Numbered from the stretch's first letter, positions 26,688 through 35,537 are shown. The stretch is 64,000 nucleotides of DNA from Salinispora arenicola (GCF_006716065.1 NZ_VFOL01000001.1:2170001-2234000); one strand, 5' to 3'. A program made the numbers and translations. The notes: a model not told the origin generated them from the sequence alone.

Positions 26688-28279
26688 CCACCACTCACAA
26701 CCACGGCGCCGCGTCCGCCTCCGACCCGCAGGGCCGCCGCCTTAACCTGGTGCCGCTCGACCAGCGGCACGGCCTGGGCGGCAAGGTGATCGGCGTCGCC
26801 AACGCCGGCCCCCGCACCCGCATCGGGATCTCACTACCGGACTGCCGCTACCACGTGCACGTGCTCGGCCCGACCGGCACCGGCAAGACCACCCTGCTGA
26901 TGAACATGATCCTCGACGACGTTGAGGCCGGGCGCGGCGTCGCGGCGCTCGACCCGGCCAAAGGCGACCTGATCCGCGACCTGCTCGACCGGATGCCAAA
27001 AACGGCCGGTGACCGCCTCGTGCTCATCGACCCCGACGAGGACACCGCGACCCCGGCGATCAACCTCCTCGACCCGGCCGTGCACAGCGGCACCCCGCAC
27101 GACGTGGCCGCCAACCTCACCTCCGTCATGAGCAAGGTGTGGGCGCGCTGGTGGGGCCACCGCTCGGCCGACATCTGCTACCACGCCCTGCTCACCCTGG
27201 CCCACCTCGAAGGGTCCACCCTCGCCCAGTTGCCGCGGCTGCTGTCGGACTCCAAGTGGCGTGCCGGACGGGTCACGGCGGCCACCACCGCGCTGAAGGC
27301 GTGGGAGGGCAACACCCTGGCCGAGTTCTGGGAAGGCTTCGACGCCCTGCCCGCCGGGCAGCGCGCCGGCCTGGTCGCTCCGCTGCTGTCCCGGCTCCGG
27401 CTGGTGCTGGCGCATCCCATGGCCAACTCGCTGTTTGGTGCCTCGGTCACGACGTTCTCCTTCGCCGACATCCTCGACGGCGGCGTCTTGCTGTGCCGGC
27501 TACCCAAGGGAGTCATCGGCGAGGACGGCACCCGCCTCATCGGCTCCTTGCTGCTGGCCGGGTTGTGGCAGGCCACCACCGCCCGCGCCCGCATTCCCGA
27601 AGACCAGCGCCCCGACTGCACCGTGGTGCTGGACGAATGCCATAACTTTCTGCATTTGCCGATCGGTATCGATGACGCCCTCGCCGAGGCCCGCGGCCTG
27701 CACACGAGCTTCGTGCTGGCGCACCAGTACCTCGGTCAGCTCTCCGGCGAGATGGTCGAGGCGTTCGACGCCAACGCCCGCAACAAGATCTTTTTCGCGT
27801 TGGCCCCGCGTGACGCCGTCGACCAGGCCCGCCACCTGCGCCCGTACTTGGACGACGGAGACCTAATCCGCCTCGGCGGCTACGAGGTCGTCCTGCGGCC
27901 CGTAGCGAATGGCCGGGTGGTGCCACCGGCGACCGCCGACACCGAGCCCCCACCACCGCCGATCAAGGGCCGCTCCGAAGCGCTGCGCAAGGCGGCGCGC
28001 AAGCAGACCGGGCTGTCACACAAGAACCGGCGGAAGCTGCTCGGCACGACGGTGACGGTCACGGCGAGCACCGAGACCGAGCCCTCGACGCCGGTTCCGG
28101 TGTCGGATCTGGTCGGTCGCAACACCTTCGCCACTGCGGACGAGCGGTCTAACGAGACCCCTCAGGAGCCGTCCAACGAGGAATCCAACGAGTTTCCCAA
28201 CGAGTCCGATGACTCGTGTGACCCCACCCCCTATAACACGCCATCCGCGCACGTCAACGGCGCTGAGGAGGTCTGGTGA
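26684..28279 (+). CDS. VirD4/TraG-type coupling ATPase
   Basis: 531 residues. Walker A VLGPTGTGKTTLLM is near residue 61 and Walker B CTVVLDECHNFL near 315. HTSFVLAHQYLGQL follows, as in FtsK/VirD4-like coupling proteins that bring DNA to the channel. It lacks the usual N-terminal membrane helices; the preceding gene has one and may supply the anchor. The last ~110 residues are Ser/Thr/Asn/Glu-rich and low-complexity. Start and stop overlap both neighbours by 4 bases. Confidence 0.9.
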   Translation: MTTTHNHGAASASDPQGRRLNLVPLDQRHGLGGKVIGVANAGPRTRIGISLPDCRYHVHVLGPTGTGKTTLLMNMILDDVEAGRGVAALDPAKGDLIRDLLDRMPKTAGDRLVLIDPDEDTATPAINLLDPAVHSGTPHDVAANLTSVMSKVWARWWGHRSADICYHALLTLAHLEGSTLAQLPRLLSDSKWRAGRVTAATTALKAWEGNTLAEFWEGFDALPAGQRAGLVAPLLSRLRLVLAHPMANSLFGASVTTFSFADILDGGVLLCRLPKGVIGEDGTRLIGSLLLAGLWQATTARARIPEDQRPDCTVVLDECHNFLHLPIGIDDALAEARGLHTSFVLAHQYLGQLSGEMVEAFDANARNKIFFALAPRDAVDQARHLRPYLDDGDLIRLGGYEVVLRPVANGRVVPPATADTEPPPPPIKGRSEALRKAARKQTGLSHKNRRKLLGTTVTVTASTETEPSTPVPVSDLVGRNTFATADERSNETPQEPSNEESNEFPNESDDSCDPTPYNTPSAHVNGAEEVW

Positions 28280-29172
28280 ACCGGAACCGACTGATAAGAG
28301 ATATCACTCCTACTAGCGCACAGGCCGCTGCCCCTACCGGTGCCCGCCTCACGGCGTCCGTCGTGGCCGGCGAACTCACCAGACTCACCCCCCGAGACCG
28401 ACACCTGCTCGACCTGCTCAACCAGCACAAAACCCTCACCACCGACCAGCTCGTCGACCTCGCGTTCGGCTCCCTCGGCCGTGCCCGCAACCGGCTCAAC
28501 ACCCTGCTCGGCCGGGACATCCTCGACCGGTTCCGCCACTACCAGCGGCCCGGCTCGCAAGCCTGGCGGTGGACCCTCGGCCCGGTCGGCGCCGCCCTCG
28601 TCGCGGCCGGGCGCGGTGACCCGCTACCCCGCCCAGCCACCGTGCGCGACGCCACGACACGACTCGCGATGTCCCCAACCCTGCCGCACCTGCTCGCCGT
28701 GAACGGGTTCTTCGTGGCGCTGACCGCGCATGCCCGCACCGACCCGACCACACGCCTCGACCGGTGGTGGAATGAGGCCCGCTGCCGCGAGGAGGTCGGC
28801 ACCGTGGTCCGCCCGGACGGGCACGGCGTGTGGAACGTCGGCGGACGGGTGCTGTTCTGGCTGGAGGTCGATCTCGGCACCGAAACTCTGTCGCGGGTCG
28901 CGGGCAAGCTGACCGGTTACGCCGCGCTCCCGCCGTCCCGGGCGTATCCGGTGTTGTTCTGGCTGCCCACGGCCGCCCGTGAGGCCAACCTCCACGCGCA
29001 CCTCGCCCGTACCGGGATACCGGACGGGCTCACCGTGGCAACCGCCGCCGACGACCACGCGGCCGACACCGGAGGCCCGGCCGGGGCGGTGTGGCGGGTC
29101 GTGGGCGAACCGGGGCGGGTCAGCCTGGCCGACCTCGCCCCCGCCGGAGACGGTGCGCCGTGGGACGGGTAG
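28276..29172 (+). CDS. Replication-relaxation family protein
   Basis: 298 residues from GTG 28276. The N-terminal winged helix (LTPRDRHLLDLLNQHKTLTTDQ) is followed by a domain with a WNEARCREE segment and FWLEVDLGTETLSRVAGKL, the conserved acidic core of the replication-relaxation family. Members lie in plasmids and conjugative elements next to T4SS genes and may bind or nick DNA, but the activity is not established. It is the only candidate for a DNA-processing protein in this transfer operon. Confidence 0.78.
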   Translation: MNRNRLIRDITPTSAQAAAPTGARLTASVVAGELTRLTPRDRHLLDLLNQHKTLTTDQLVDLAFGSLGRARNRLNTLLGRDILDRFRHYQRPGSQAWRWTLGPVGAALVAAGRGDPLPRPATVRDATTRLAMSPTLPHLLAVNGFFVALTAHARTDPTTRLDRWWNEARCREEVGTVVRPDGHGVWNVGGRVLFWLEVDLGTETLSRVAGKLTGYAALPPSRAYPVLFWLPTAAREANLHAHLARTGIPDGLTVATAADDHAADTGGPAGAVWRVVGEPGRVSLADLAPAGDGAPWDG

Positions 29173-30209
29173 CCGCGCTCATCGTCGCCGGGGTCGCGGC
29201 AGTGCTGCTGCTGATCGCGTCCGCTGCCGGGGTGGTCTCGGCCATGTTCGGCGGCGGGTACGGCTCCGGGTGCGCGGCAGCCATCGCCGTGCCCGGCACC
29301 GTCCCGGCCGGGCTCACGGCCGAGCAGGCCCGTAACGCCCGAGTCATCGTCGCCGTGGGCGAGCGGATGCGGGTACCGGTGCGCGGGTGGGTGGTCGCCG
29401 TCGCCACGGCCCTCCAGGAATCCAATGTGATCAACCTGGGTGACCTCGGCGACGCCAACGACCACGACAGCCTCGGACTGTTCCAACAGCGGCCGAGTCA
29501 GGGGTGGGGCACCCCGGAACAGATCATGAACCCCGACTACGCGGCCGGGAAGTTCTACAAGCGGCTCCTCACCGTGCCCGGGTGGGAACGGTTGCCGGTC
29601 ACCGAGGCCGCTCAGGCGGTGCAACGGTCCGCCTACCCGGACGCCTACGCCAAGCACGAGCCGCGCGCTACCGCCATCGTGACCGCCTACACCGGCGGGA
29701 CACTGCCGACCTGCGACGGCGGGCCGATCGCCGTGTCCGGGTGGGGCCGCCCCGTCGCCGGAACGGTGGGCTCGGGCTTCCGCACCGGCGACCGACCCGG
29801 CCACGACGGGGTCGACATCATGGCCCCGAAAGGCACCGTCGTGCGGTCTGCCTCGGCCGGGGTCGTGGTGCGGGTGCGGTGCAACATCGGCGGGAACTCG
29901 TGGGACGCGCCCTTCGGCCCCGGGGTGCCGTGCGATGTGGACGGATCTCCCACCACCGGCGGGTGCGGGTGGTACGCCGAGGTCCGCCACGCGGCCGACG
30001 TCGTGACCCGGTACTGCCACATGGTGCGGCAACCGATCGTGCGAGTCGGTCAGAGCGTGGCGCCCGGACAGTCGATCGGCTACGTCGGGTCGTCGGGCAA
30101 GTCATCCGGACCGCACCTACATTTCGAGATCCACACCGGCTATCCGGCGCACGAAGGCAACGCCGTGGATCCGGTTTCATTCATGACGCAAAAAGGCGTC
30201 CGACTGTGA
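29160..30209 (+). CDS. Cell-wall hydrolase: transglycosylase-like domain plus M23 peptidase
   Basis: 349 residues, starting 13 bases before the previous stop. An N-terminal membrane anchor (ALIVAGVAAVLLLIASAAG) precedes a lysozyme-like region with ATALQESNVIN and SLGLFQQRPSQGWG. The C-terminal M23 domain carries the zinc ligands in GHDGVDIMAP and PHLHFEIH. It would cut peptidoglycan locally to let the conjugation channel pass, like VirB1 or TcpG-type proteins. It is the last gene of the overlapping transfer operon. Confidence 0.88.
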   Translation: MGRVAALIVAGVAAVLLLIASAAGVVSAMFGGGYGSGCAAAIAVPGTVPAGLTAEQARNARVIVAVGERMRVPVRGWVVAVATALQESNVINLGDLGDANDHDSLGLFQQRPSQGWGTPEQIMNPDYAAGKFYKRLLTVPGWERLPVTEAAQAVQRSAYPDAYAKHEPRATAIVTAYTGGTLPTCDGGPIAVSGWGRPVAGTVGSGFRTGDRPGHDGVDIMAPKGTVVRSASAGVVVRVRCNIGGNSWDAPFGPGVPCDVDGSPTTGGCGWYAEVRHAADVVTRYCHMVRQPIVRVGQSVAPGQSIGYVGSSGKSSGPHLHFEIHTGYPAHEGNAVDPVSFMTQKGVRL

Positions 30210-30241
30210 ACGGAGAAGTGATTTTTCGCACAATTGCCGGG

Positions 30242-30275
30242 TTGACAATGGGGCCGGATCGAGCGTCCATGGACG
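30242..30275 (+). promoter_or_regulatory. Promoter/operator: TTGACA and palindrome CGTCCATGGACG
   Basis: TTGACA at 30242-30247 is followed after 17 bases by GTCCATGGAC, part of the perfect palindrome CGTCCATGGACG (30264-30275). The same pair with the same spacing occurs at 30964-30997. It lies 30 bases before the ATG at 30305. The palindrome covers the -10 position, so a repressor or activator dimer is likely. Confidence 0.6.
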
Positions 30276-30304
30276 TACGAATTGCCGAACGGAAAGGAAA
30301 CGAC

Positions 30305-30694
30305 ATGCCTACCGAGACCCCCAACCGGTTTGCCCACGAGTTCATTCGCGCGACGAACTTCTACGCACAACGGTGTAATGGCCCGGCACTGATCACCCTG
30401 CTCGCCACGGGGGACATCGTGACCGCCGCCACCCACCCCATCCCGGCGCCCGACACTATCGAGACGGCCCTGGCGGGCATGGCCCGGTTGATCATCGATC
30501 AGGGGCAGCTCTTCGGTACCGACATCGCCGGGTACGCCGTCGTTCTGCCCGGTGAGCGCGTCGCGGTCGCGGCCGACCGTACCGGGGCTACGCACCACAT
30601 CCAACTTCCCGGAGCCCCCACCGAGCCGCTCCGGTCCGACCGGTGGGGCGCCATCTGCGACGGATTCACCGCCATGATCAATGACGTGCGTTGA
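30305..30694 (+). CDS. Hypothetical protein of the conjugative element
   Basis: 129 residues with GAAAGGAAA upstream of the ATG. A compact alpha/beta sequence (MPTETPNRFAHEFIRATNFY, then GYAVVLPGERVAVAADR) without membrane segments or known motifs. It has its own promoter/operator and is followed by a strong terminator, so it is a single-gene unit, sharing control with the regulator at 31098. Confidence 0.7.
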   Translation: MPTETPNRFAHEFIRATNFYAQRCNGPALITLLATGDIVTAATHPIPAPDTIETALAGMARLIIDQGQLFGTDIAGYAVVLPGERVAVAADRTGATHHIQLPGAPTEPLRSDRWGAICDGFTAMINDVR

Positions 30695-30721
30695 CCCCGC
30701 CCGACCCCCACAGCGCCCCAC

Positions 30722-30753
30722 ACCCGCGCCCGGCCGATCGGCCGGGCGCGGGT
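30722..30753 (+). terminator. 32-bp perfect palindrome, likely terminator
   Basis: ACCCGCGCCCGGCCGA is followed immediately by its exact reverse complement (30722-30753), then GCGTTTCC. It lies 28 bases after the stop at 30694 and about 210 bases before the next promoter. Such GC-only stems without a long T run are common actinomycete terminators. The rest of 30695-31097 holds only the promoter at 30964 and a leader. Confidence 0.7.
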
Positions 30754-30963
30754 GCGTTTCCGCCCCCGACCCCCCGGGCCCGCTGACAGCCCCCGCACGG
30801 CCACGCACCGCCGCCCATAGGTAATGCCGCCGGCGCCGCGTGAAAGCCGCGCGACGGCGAAGCTAGCCCCATCAAATGGCACGCTACGCCGAAACGGCCC
30901 CGGGAGCCGAGGCCCTAACAATGCCGCGTCAGGATTCGGCGGAAAGAGTCATGAAAACCGGGG

Positions 30964-30997
30964 TTGACAACAACCCGGCATCGAGCGTCCATGGACG
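30964..30997 (+). promoter_or_regulatory. Second copy of the TTGACA / CGTCCATGGACG promoter-operator
   Basis: TTGACA at 30964-30969, 17 bases, then the palindrome CGTCCATGGACG at 30986-30997. The motif TCGAGCGTCCATGGACGT is identical to the copy at 30242. A leader of about 100 bases separates it from the ATG at 31098. Two copies with unchanged spacing indicate joint control. Confidence 0.6.
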
Positions 30998-31097
30998 TGG
31001 CAACAACAACCGCCCCGGCGAAACACCAAAACGAAGCGCCCCGCAATTCGCGGAATCGCTATCACCGACCCCATTTGTGTACGGAGGTCTATCCGCC

Positions 31098-32186
31098 ATG
31101 ACCGCGACCACCACCACCACCGCCGAGACCGTCGCCCGCACCCTGGCCGCGCACTCCGAGGGCATCACCGCCCGCGACCTCGCCACCGCCGCCGGGGTCG
31201 GCAACTCCACCGCCGCCAAGATCCTCGCCGCCATGGCCACCGACGGGACCGCCACCCGCACCCCCGGCCCGGCCAACCGCAACCGCAAGAGCGCCGACAT
31301 CTGGCGCCCCATCACCACCACCGAGGAGGCCACCGTGACCACCACCACCGACGACGCGCCCACCACGGACGAGACCGCCGCCGCGCCCACGGCCGACGAC
31401 GCACCCCCCGCGACCGACGCGCCCACGGCCGACGACGCGCCCGCCACGGACGAGGCCGCCGCGATCGGCGAGGCGGGCGGCACGCCGGTCGAGGCGCCGG
31501 TATCGGGTGCGCCGTCCGGCACCGGGGATCACCTGAAGATCGTGATGGTGGCCGGGGTGCTCGGCGACCACCCGGACGGGGTGAGCGCGGCCGACGTGAT
31601 CGAGCAGTCCGGGCTCCGGGCGGCGATCGTGGCGCGGGCGCTGACCGCGATGGAGATTGCCGGGGCGGCGGTGCGCAAGCCAGCCGACAGCGACGACGCG
31701 GTCGACCTGTGGCTGCGGGGTGAGGCCGACCTCGCCACGGTGAACCTCGCCAACGCCACCCCCTGGCGCGAGTGCGTGTGCACCTGCGGCCACAAACACC
31801 GGATCAAGACCGGCGTCGCGGTCACCGCCACGCGCCGCGCCGGCCGCACCACCGGCGAGATCAACAGCGACGGGTCGGCGAAGCTCGGCAAAAACGGCCT
31901 ACGCAACCAGGTGGAGGCGTTCATGCGCGACCTCGGCCACGGCCACGACGTCACCCCGGGCACCGTCGGACGTGAGTTGGGCGGCCGAAGCTCGGGCGCG
32001 GTGCTCAACGCCATGGCGCGCCTCACCGAGGCCGGTGTGGTGGTCATGACCAACGAGGCGCCGGTCAAGTACGCCCTGGCCGACAACCCGACCGCCCCGG
32101 TCGCCGAGGTGGCCGCGCTGATGACCCGCCCGGTGACCGATGCCGCCGACGAGGCCCCGGCCGAGCTTGCCACCGCCGGACAGTGA
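31098..32186 (+). CDS. Protein with three winged-helix-like segments (putative DNA-binding regulator)
   Basis: 362 residues with GGAGG 10 bases before the ATG. Three helix-turn-helix-like segments can be seen: ITARDLATAAGVGNSTAAKI near residue 25, VSAADVIEQSGLRAAIVARA near 160, and VTPGTVGRELGGRSSGAVLN near 290. A Thr/Asp/Ala-rich linker separates the first two. CVCTCGHKHRIKTG may bind metal. Such multi-winged-helix proteins recur on actinomycete mobile elements and may organise element DNA. The frame is open further upstream, but the promoter lies inside that extension. Confidence 0.65.
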   Translation: MTATTTTTAETVARTLAAHSEGITARDLATAAGVGNSTAAKILAAMATDGTATRTPGPANRNRKSADIWRPITTTEEATVTTTTDDAPTTDETAAAPTADDAPPATDAPTADDAPATDEAAAIGEAGGTPVEAPVSGAPSGTGDHLKIVMVAGVLGDHPDGVSAADVIEQSGLRAAIVARALTAMEIAGAAVRKPADSDDAVDLWLRGEADLATVNLANATPWRECVCTCGHKHRIKTGVAVTATRRAGRTTGEINSDGSAKLGKNGLRNQVEAFMRDLGHGHDVTPGTVGRELGGRSSGAVLNAMARLTEAGVVVMTNEAPVKYALADNPTAPVAEVAALMTRPVTDAADEAPAELATAGQ

Positions 32187-32320
32187 CCCACCGCGCATCG
32201 GGGGCCGGACTTCACGCCGGCCCCCGGGCGCGGCGCCCCTCTACGACTACCCACGACCGCAAGGAGGCACCACGTGACCGCGACACCCACCACCCCGACA
32301 CCGACAGGAGACCCCATCGC

Positions 32321-32641
32321 ATGAACACCACCACCACCCCGCCGCCGCCCGGCACGGGCGAGCCCACCGCCGCGACCACCCCGGCCGACTCAAGCCCACC
32401 CGACAGCGCCCCGCCCACCGGGCCGGTGTACCTCGTCGCCGGTGCCGACCTAATGGCGCTGTTCGACACCCGCGACACGGCGGACATCATGCTTGTCACG
32501 ATGGTCGGCGCGAACCTCGACCCGGTGACCGCATGTCTGTACGCGGCGCGGTGGGACGAGGTGCGGGCGGGCCTGCTGGCCGACGCGGCAGGCGTCACCA
32601 TCACCGACACCCGGCCCGGCCGCGCGGGCGGCACCCGGTGA
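32321..32641 (+). CDS. Small hypothetical protein
   Basis: 106 residues with AGGAG 10 bases before the ATG. The first 40 residues are Pro/Thr-rich and disordered. The rest (VYLVAGADLMALFDTRDTAD then MLVTMVGANLDPVTACLYAA) looks like a folded helical domain. No family is recognised. Its stop overlaps the next GTG by 4 bases, so the two are co-translated. Confidence 0.6.
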   Translation: MNTTTTPPPPGTGEPTAATTPADSSPPDSAPPTGPVYLVAGADLMALFDTRDTADIMLVTMVGANLDPVTACLYAARWDEVRAGLLADAAGVTITDTRPGRAGGTR

Positions 32642-33204
32642 CCCGCAGGCCCCATACCGCAACCCCAGGCGGCCCCGACCTACCGCCACGGTTGGCCGCG
32701 CGGCCCCGCGACGCGCGACGCGGCCTGCCGATCCCACCGGTCAACCTGCACCCCCACCTGGACGGCGGGGTACACGTGGACTTCACCACGATCAACACCC
32801 GGACCTCGACCGACCTCGCGGTGCAACGGTTGTGCTCGCTGTGCGGGGAACGGCTGGGGTACTGGGTGGCGTTCCTCGGCGGCCCCCGGGCGGCCGAGTT
32901 GATGCGCTACGCCGACCCGCCGGGGTGCGTCGAGTGCATGACCGCCGCACTCACGCTGTGCCCGCACATCGCCCTCGGCCGCCACCGGCGCGCCCGCGCC
33001 GACCGGCCCGGCGGCGGCATCATCCCGCCCGGCTCGCACGGCGACAAACCCGACCGGTACCTGCTCGGGATCACCCGGGAGTACCGGACCGTCTTCATCC
33101 CGGAGCACGGCTTCAGCGTGTACCTCCCGGCACCGTTCAAGACCGTGCACGAGTACCGGTACGGCCCCGACGGGCGACTGAACACCGACCCGGTGACCCG
33201 GTAG
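32638..33204 (+). CDS. Hypothetical protein with a zinc-ribbon-like centre
   Basis: 188 residues from GTG 32638 (GTGA overlap). The middle holds RLCSLCGERLGYW and later PPGCVECM and LCPH, a C-x2-C ... C-x2-C pattern that could bind zinc. The C-terminal part (FIPEHGFSVYLPAPFKTVHE) is unassigned. It belongs to the small-gene cargo region of the element. No function can be given. Confidence 0.6.
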   Translation: MTRRPHTATPGGPDLPPRLAARPRDARRGLPIPPVNLHPHLDGGVHVDFTTINTRTSTDLAVQRLCSLCGERLGYWVAFLGGPRAAELMRYADPPGCVECMTAALTLCPHIALGRHRRARADRPGGGIIPPGSHGDKPDRYLLGITREYRTVFIPEHGFSVYLPAPFKTVHEYRYGPDGRLNTDPVTR

Positions 33205-33377
33205 GCATGGCGCCGATGGTGGGCGCCAGATTCGCCGCAGAAACTCGATAGACCGGCCCGGATCGGCTTGATCCACCACCTAACCGTAGGAAACATTATT
33301 TGCGACGGCTCGGCCCGGAGTTGGAACCCCCGGCCCGCCGCCACCCACAACCGACCGAGACCCGAAAGGGGTATCCC

Positions 33378-33827
33378 ATGGCACACGAACTGGAGACCTT
33401 CGCCAGTCAGACCGCCTTCGCCTCCGCGAAGCTGTCCGCCTGGCACCAACTCGGCCAGATCAGCGACGACTGCATGACCACCAAAAAGATCATGAGCACG
33501 GTGTGGCTCGGCGGCTGGGAGGTCCGCAAGATTCCGCTACAGGGCATGGAGATCACCGACAGGGGCGTGACGAAGGTCGACTGCCCCGACAAGTTCATGA
33601 CCGTGCGGACGAACCCGGAGACCGGCGCGACCGAGTCCCTCGGCATCGTCGGCGAGGACTACACCACCGTGCAGAACGAGCAGGTCGCCGAAGTGCTCAA
33701 CCTGCTGGTCGACGAGTCCGGCGCGCACTTCGCCAAGGCCAGCACCGCTGAGGTCCGCGCCCGCCGCGCAGTCACCGGCACCGGCGTCGACCTCAAGGCC
33801 CGCGCGTTCAACCTGCTGGCGGTCTGA
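33378..33827 (+). CDS. DUF932-family protein, apparently truncated
   Basis: 149 residues with GAAAGGGG upstream. The N-terminal 120 residues match the start of DUF932 phage/plasmid proteins (SAWHQLGQISDDCMTTKKIM, GIVGEDYTTVQNEQVAEVLN, VDESGAHF). Family members run to 250-380 residues, whereas here the similarity stops and a short unrelated tail (AEVRARRAVTGTG) leads to a stop. It is probably a 3'-truncated or rearranged copy; the full protein's role is unknown. Confidence 0.65.
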   Translation: MAHELETFASQTAFASAKLSAWHQLGQISDDCMTTKKIMSTVWLGGWEVRKIPLQGMEITDRGVTKVDCPDKFMTVRTNPETGATESLGIVGEDYTTVQNEQVAEVLNLLVDESGAHFAKASTAEVRARRAVTGTGVDLKARAFNLLAV

Positions 33828-34093
33828 GAGTGGCCCGGTATCGGGGCCGGCACCGCCACCAACGGCGGACGGCCCCGACACCGGCGGACATCACCACCGC
33901 CGAACGCACCACGCCTGCCGTTGCGCGGCCGGGCGGCGCGGCCCGCCCGCCCACACAGCCCGGCCCCAGACGCCCACCCGCGCCGCAGACCGGCCGCGCA
34001 CCGGGGCATCGCACCGCCGGCCCGTCGGGCGCCGCTACGGCCCCGCCCACACCTCGACGCACTCGAACGCACTCCACGATGGAGGACTCCCGC

Positions 34094-34612
34094 ATGAGCA
34101 CCGCCCCGACGCCGGCCGCCGACACGGTCCTGAACTCGATCGATGCCCTGTGCGACGCCTACGCGAAGGCGAAAGTGGCCTACACCGTGGCCAACCACGC
34201 CGACACCAAGACCGAGCGTGACCACCACATCGCCCGCAGCCAGTACTGGAACAGCGAAGCCCAGAACCACTACAGCAGCCTGACCGAGGCCATCCACACC
34301 CTCGCCCCGGAGCACACCCAGGTCGAGACGTTCCTGCCCGTGCGGGTCCTACCCAACGGCCACGTCGAGATCCACACCCGCGACCAACACGGCCGCCAGA
34401 TCGTCGTCGTCCTCACCACCGCCGAGGCCGTCGCCATCGGCGTGCACCTCACCGCACACGCCGCCGCCAGCCTCGACCGCACCGGCACCATGCTCCACCA
34501 CCACCTGCCCCCACTACCCACCCAGCCACCCGTAGCCACCACCCACACCCCGACCACGCCTACCAACCGTGGGGATACCCAGGCCATCGGCCGCGCACCC
34601 GCGCCCCAGTAA
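34094..34612 (+). CDS. Hypothetical protein of the mobile element
   Basis: 172 residues; GGAGG 8 bases before the ATG. A helical N-terminal region (VLNSIDALCDAYAKAKVAYT, then a charged segment TKTERDHHIARSQYW) resembles a short coiled coil. A beta segment and a Thr/Pro-rich tail follow. The frame is open back to GTG 33830, but that 264-base stretch is low-complexity Pro/Arg/Thr code, so the ATG at 34094 is preferred. The SD lies in a CTCC/GGAG mini-hairpin. Confidence 0.6.
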   Translation: MSTAPTPAADTVLNSIDALCDAYAKAKVAYTVANHADTKTERDHHIARSQYWNSEAQNHYSSLTEAIHTLAPEHTQVETFLPVRVLPNGHVEIHTRDQHGRQIVVVLTTAEAVAIGVHLTAHAAASLDRTGTMLHHHLPPLPTQPPVATTHTPTTPTNRGDTQAIGRAPAPQ

Positions 34613-34707
34613 GCAGCCCCGGGCGGCGCGGCACCACCCGCGCCGCCCGACACCGGCCTGCACCATCCCTTCCACCCGCTGACCCCCTCCATGGATGGAG
34701 ACCACCG

Positions 34708-35169
34708 ATGCCCCTGCCATCGAGCGAGCGTCTCGGCCTGGGCGACACCGCCCGCGTCGACCAGCCCGAGCACGGCTTCGAGTACCGCCTCGGCACCGTC
34801 ACCGACTTTCGACTCGACAGCTTCACCACGTGGGTGCACTGGTACCGGGTGCGGTTCCCCACCGGCGATCAGCGCACCTACACCCCCGACAGGATCACGG
34901 CGTGTGGCCGCGACGACGACCGCGCCGCCCTCGTCGCCCACCTCGGCGCGGCGTTCCGGTCGCTGGCCGCCGCGTGCCGTATCGGCCACGACTACGGCGA
35001 CGACGAACTTAGCGCCGCGATCCTCTTCCACACCGCCAGCCTCATCGACTCGGCACGCGACCGGCTCGGTGTCACCCTCGACCCGGCCCGCCTAGCGGAC
35101 ATGGGCGCCGCCGCCGACCCGGCCGCCTTCGGCCCGGTGGCCCCGGCTCCGGATGGGGGCCGGTCGTGA
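34708..35169 (+). CDS. Hypothetical protein of the mobile element
   Basis: 153 residues. The first part (LGDTARVDQPEHGFEYRLGT, then WVHWYRVRFPTGDQRTYTPD) looks like a small beta barrel of SH3/KOW type. The second half is helical. GGAG lies 8 bases before the ATG and can pair with CTCC immediately upstream. The stop overlaps the GTG of the next gene by 4 bases. No family is recognised. Confidence 0.6.
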   Translation: MPLPSSERLGLGDTARVDQPEHGFEYRLGTVTDFRLDSFTTWVHWYRVRFPTGDQRTYTPDRITACGRDDDRAALVAHLGAAFRSLAAACRIGHDYGDDELSAAILFHTASLIDSARDRLGVTLDPARLADMGAAADPAAFGPVAPAPDGGRS

Positions 35170-35537
35170 CGCGCGGCTACACGCATGCCAAGGCCACGCA
35201 GCACTCGGGGCCGGTGTGCGGGGCCGACGACGGCCCGGTGACCCGGGTATCGGAGGACCCGCTCCAGATCGACTGCCCGGACTGCCCGGACCTCGTGTGG
35301 ATCGAGGAGCTGCCCAACGACGCCACCGCAGGCGACCCTCAGATCATCGAGGTGCTGCGTGACGTCACGCGTGGGCACATGCGCAAGGTCGACGGGGTGA
35401 TCGTGGACGGCACCACCGCCGCCGCGATCCTGACCGTGTACGACGTGATGAAACCGCCGACGCGGGCGAAGTTCCTCGCCTTGGACATCGACAAGATGGC
35501 CACGGTGGCGTGGCGGCTGCTCCGGCCGCACATGTAG
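35166..35537 (+). CDS. Small hypothetical protein
   Basis: 123 residues from GTG 35166. An early cysteine pair (IDCPDCPDLVW) could be part of a metal site. The second half (VDGVIVDGTTAAAILTVYDV, then KFLALDIDKMATVAWRLLRP) is a regular alpha/beta sequence. It is co-translated with the gene before it. The function is unknown. Confidence 0.6.
   Translation: MTRGYTHAKATQHSGPVCGADDGPVTRVSEDPLQIDCPDCPDLVWIEELPNDATAGDPQIIEVLRDVTRGHMRKVDGVIVDGTTAAAILTVYDVMKPPTRAKFLALDIDKMATVAWRLLRPHM

Noticed and set aside
31089..31799. Minus-strand Gly/Arg/Val-rich frame
   Set aside because: Antisense shadow of the Thr/Asp/Ala-rich regulator at 31098; no ribosome site.
33830..34093. N-terminal extension of the 34094 gene from GTG 33830
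   Set aside because: Low-complexity Pro/Arg/Thr code and a much better ribosome site at ATG 34094.
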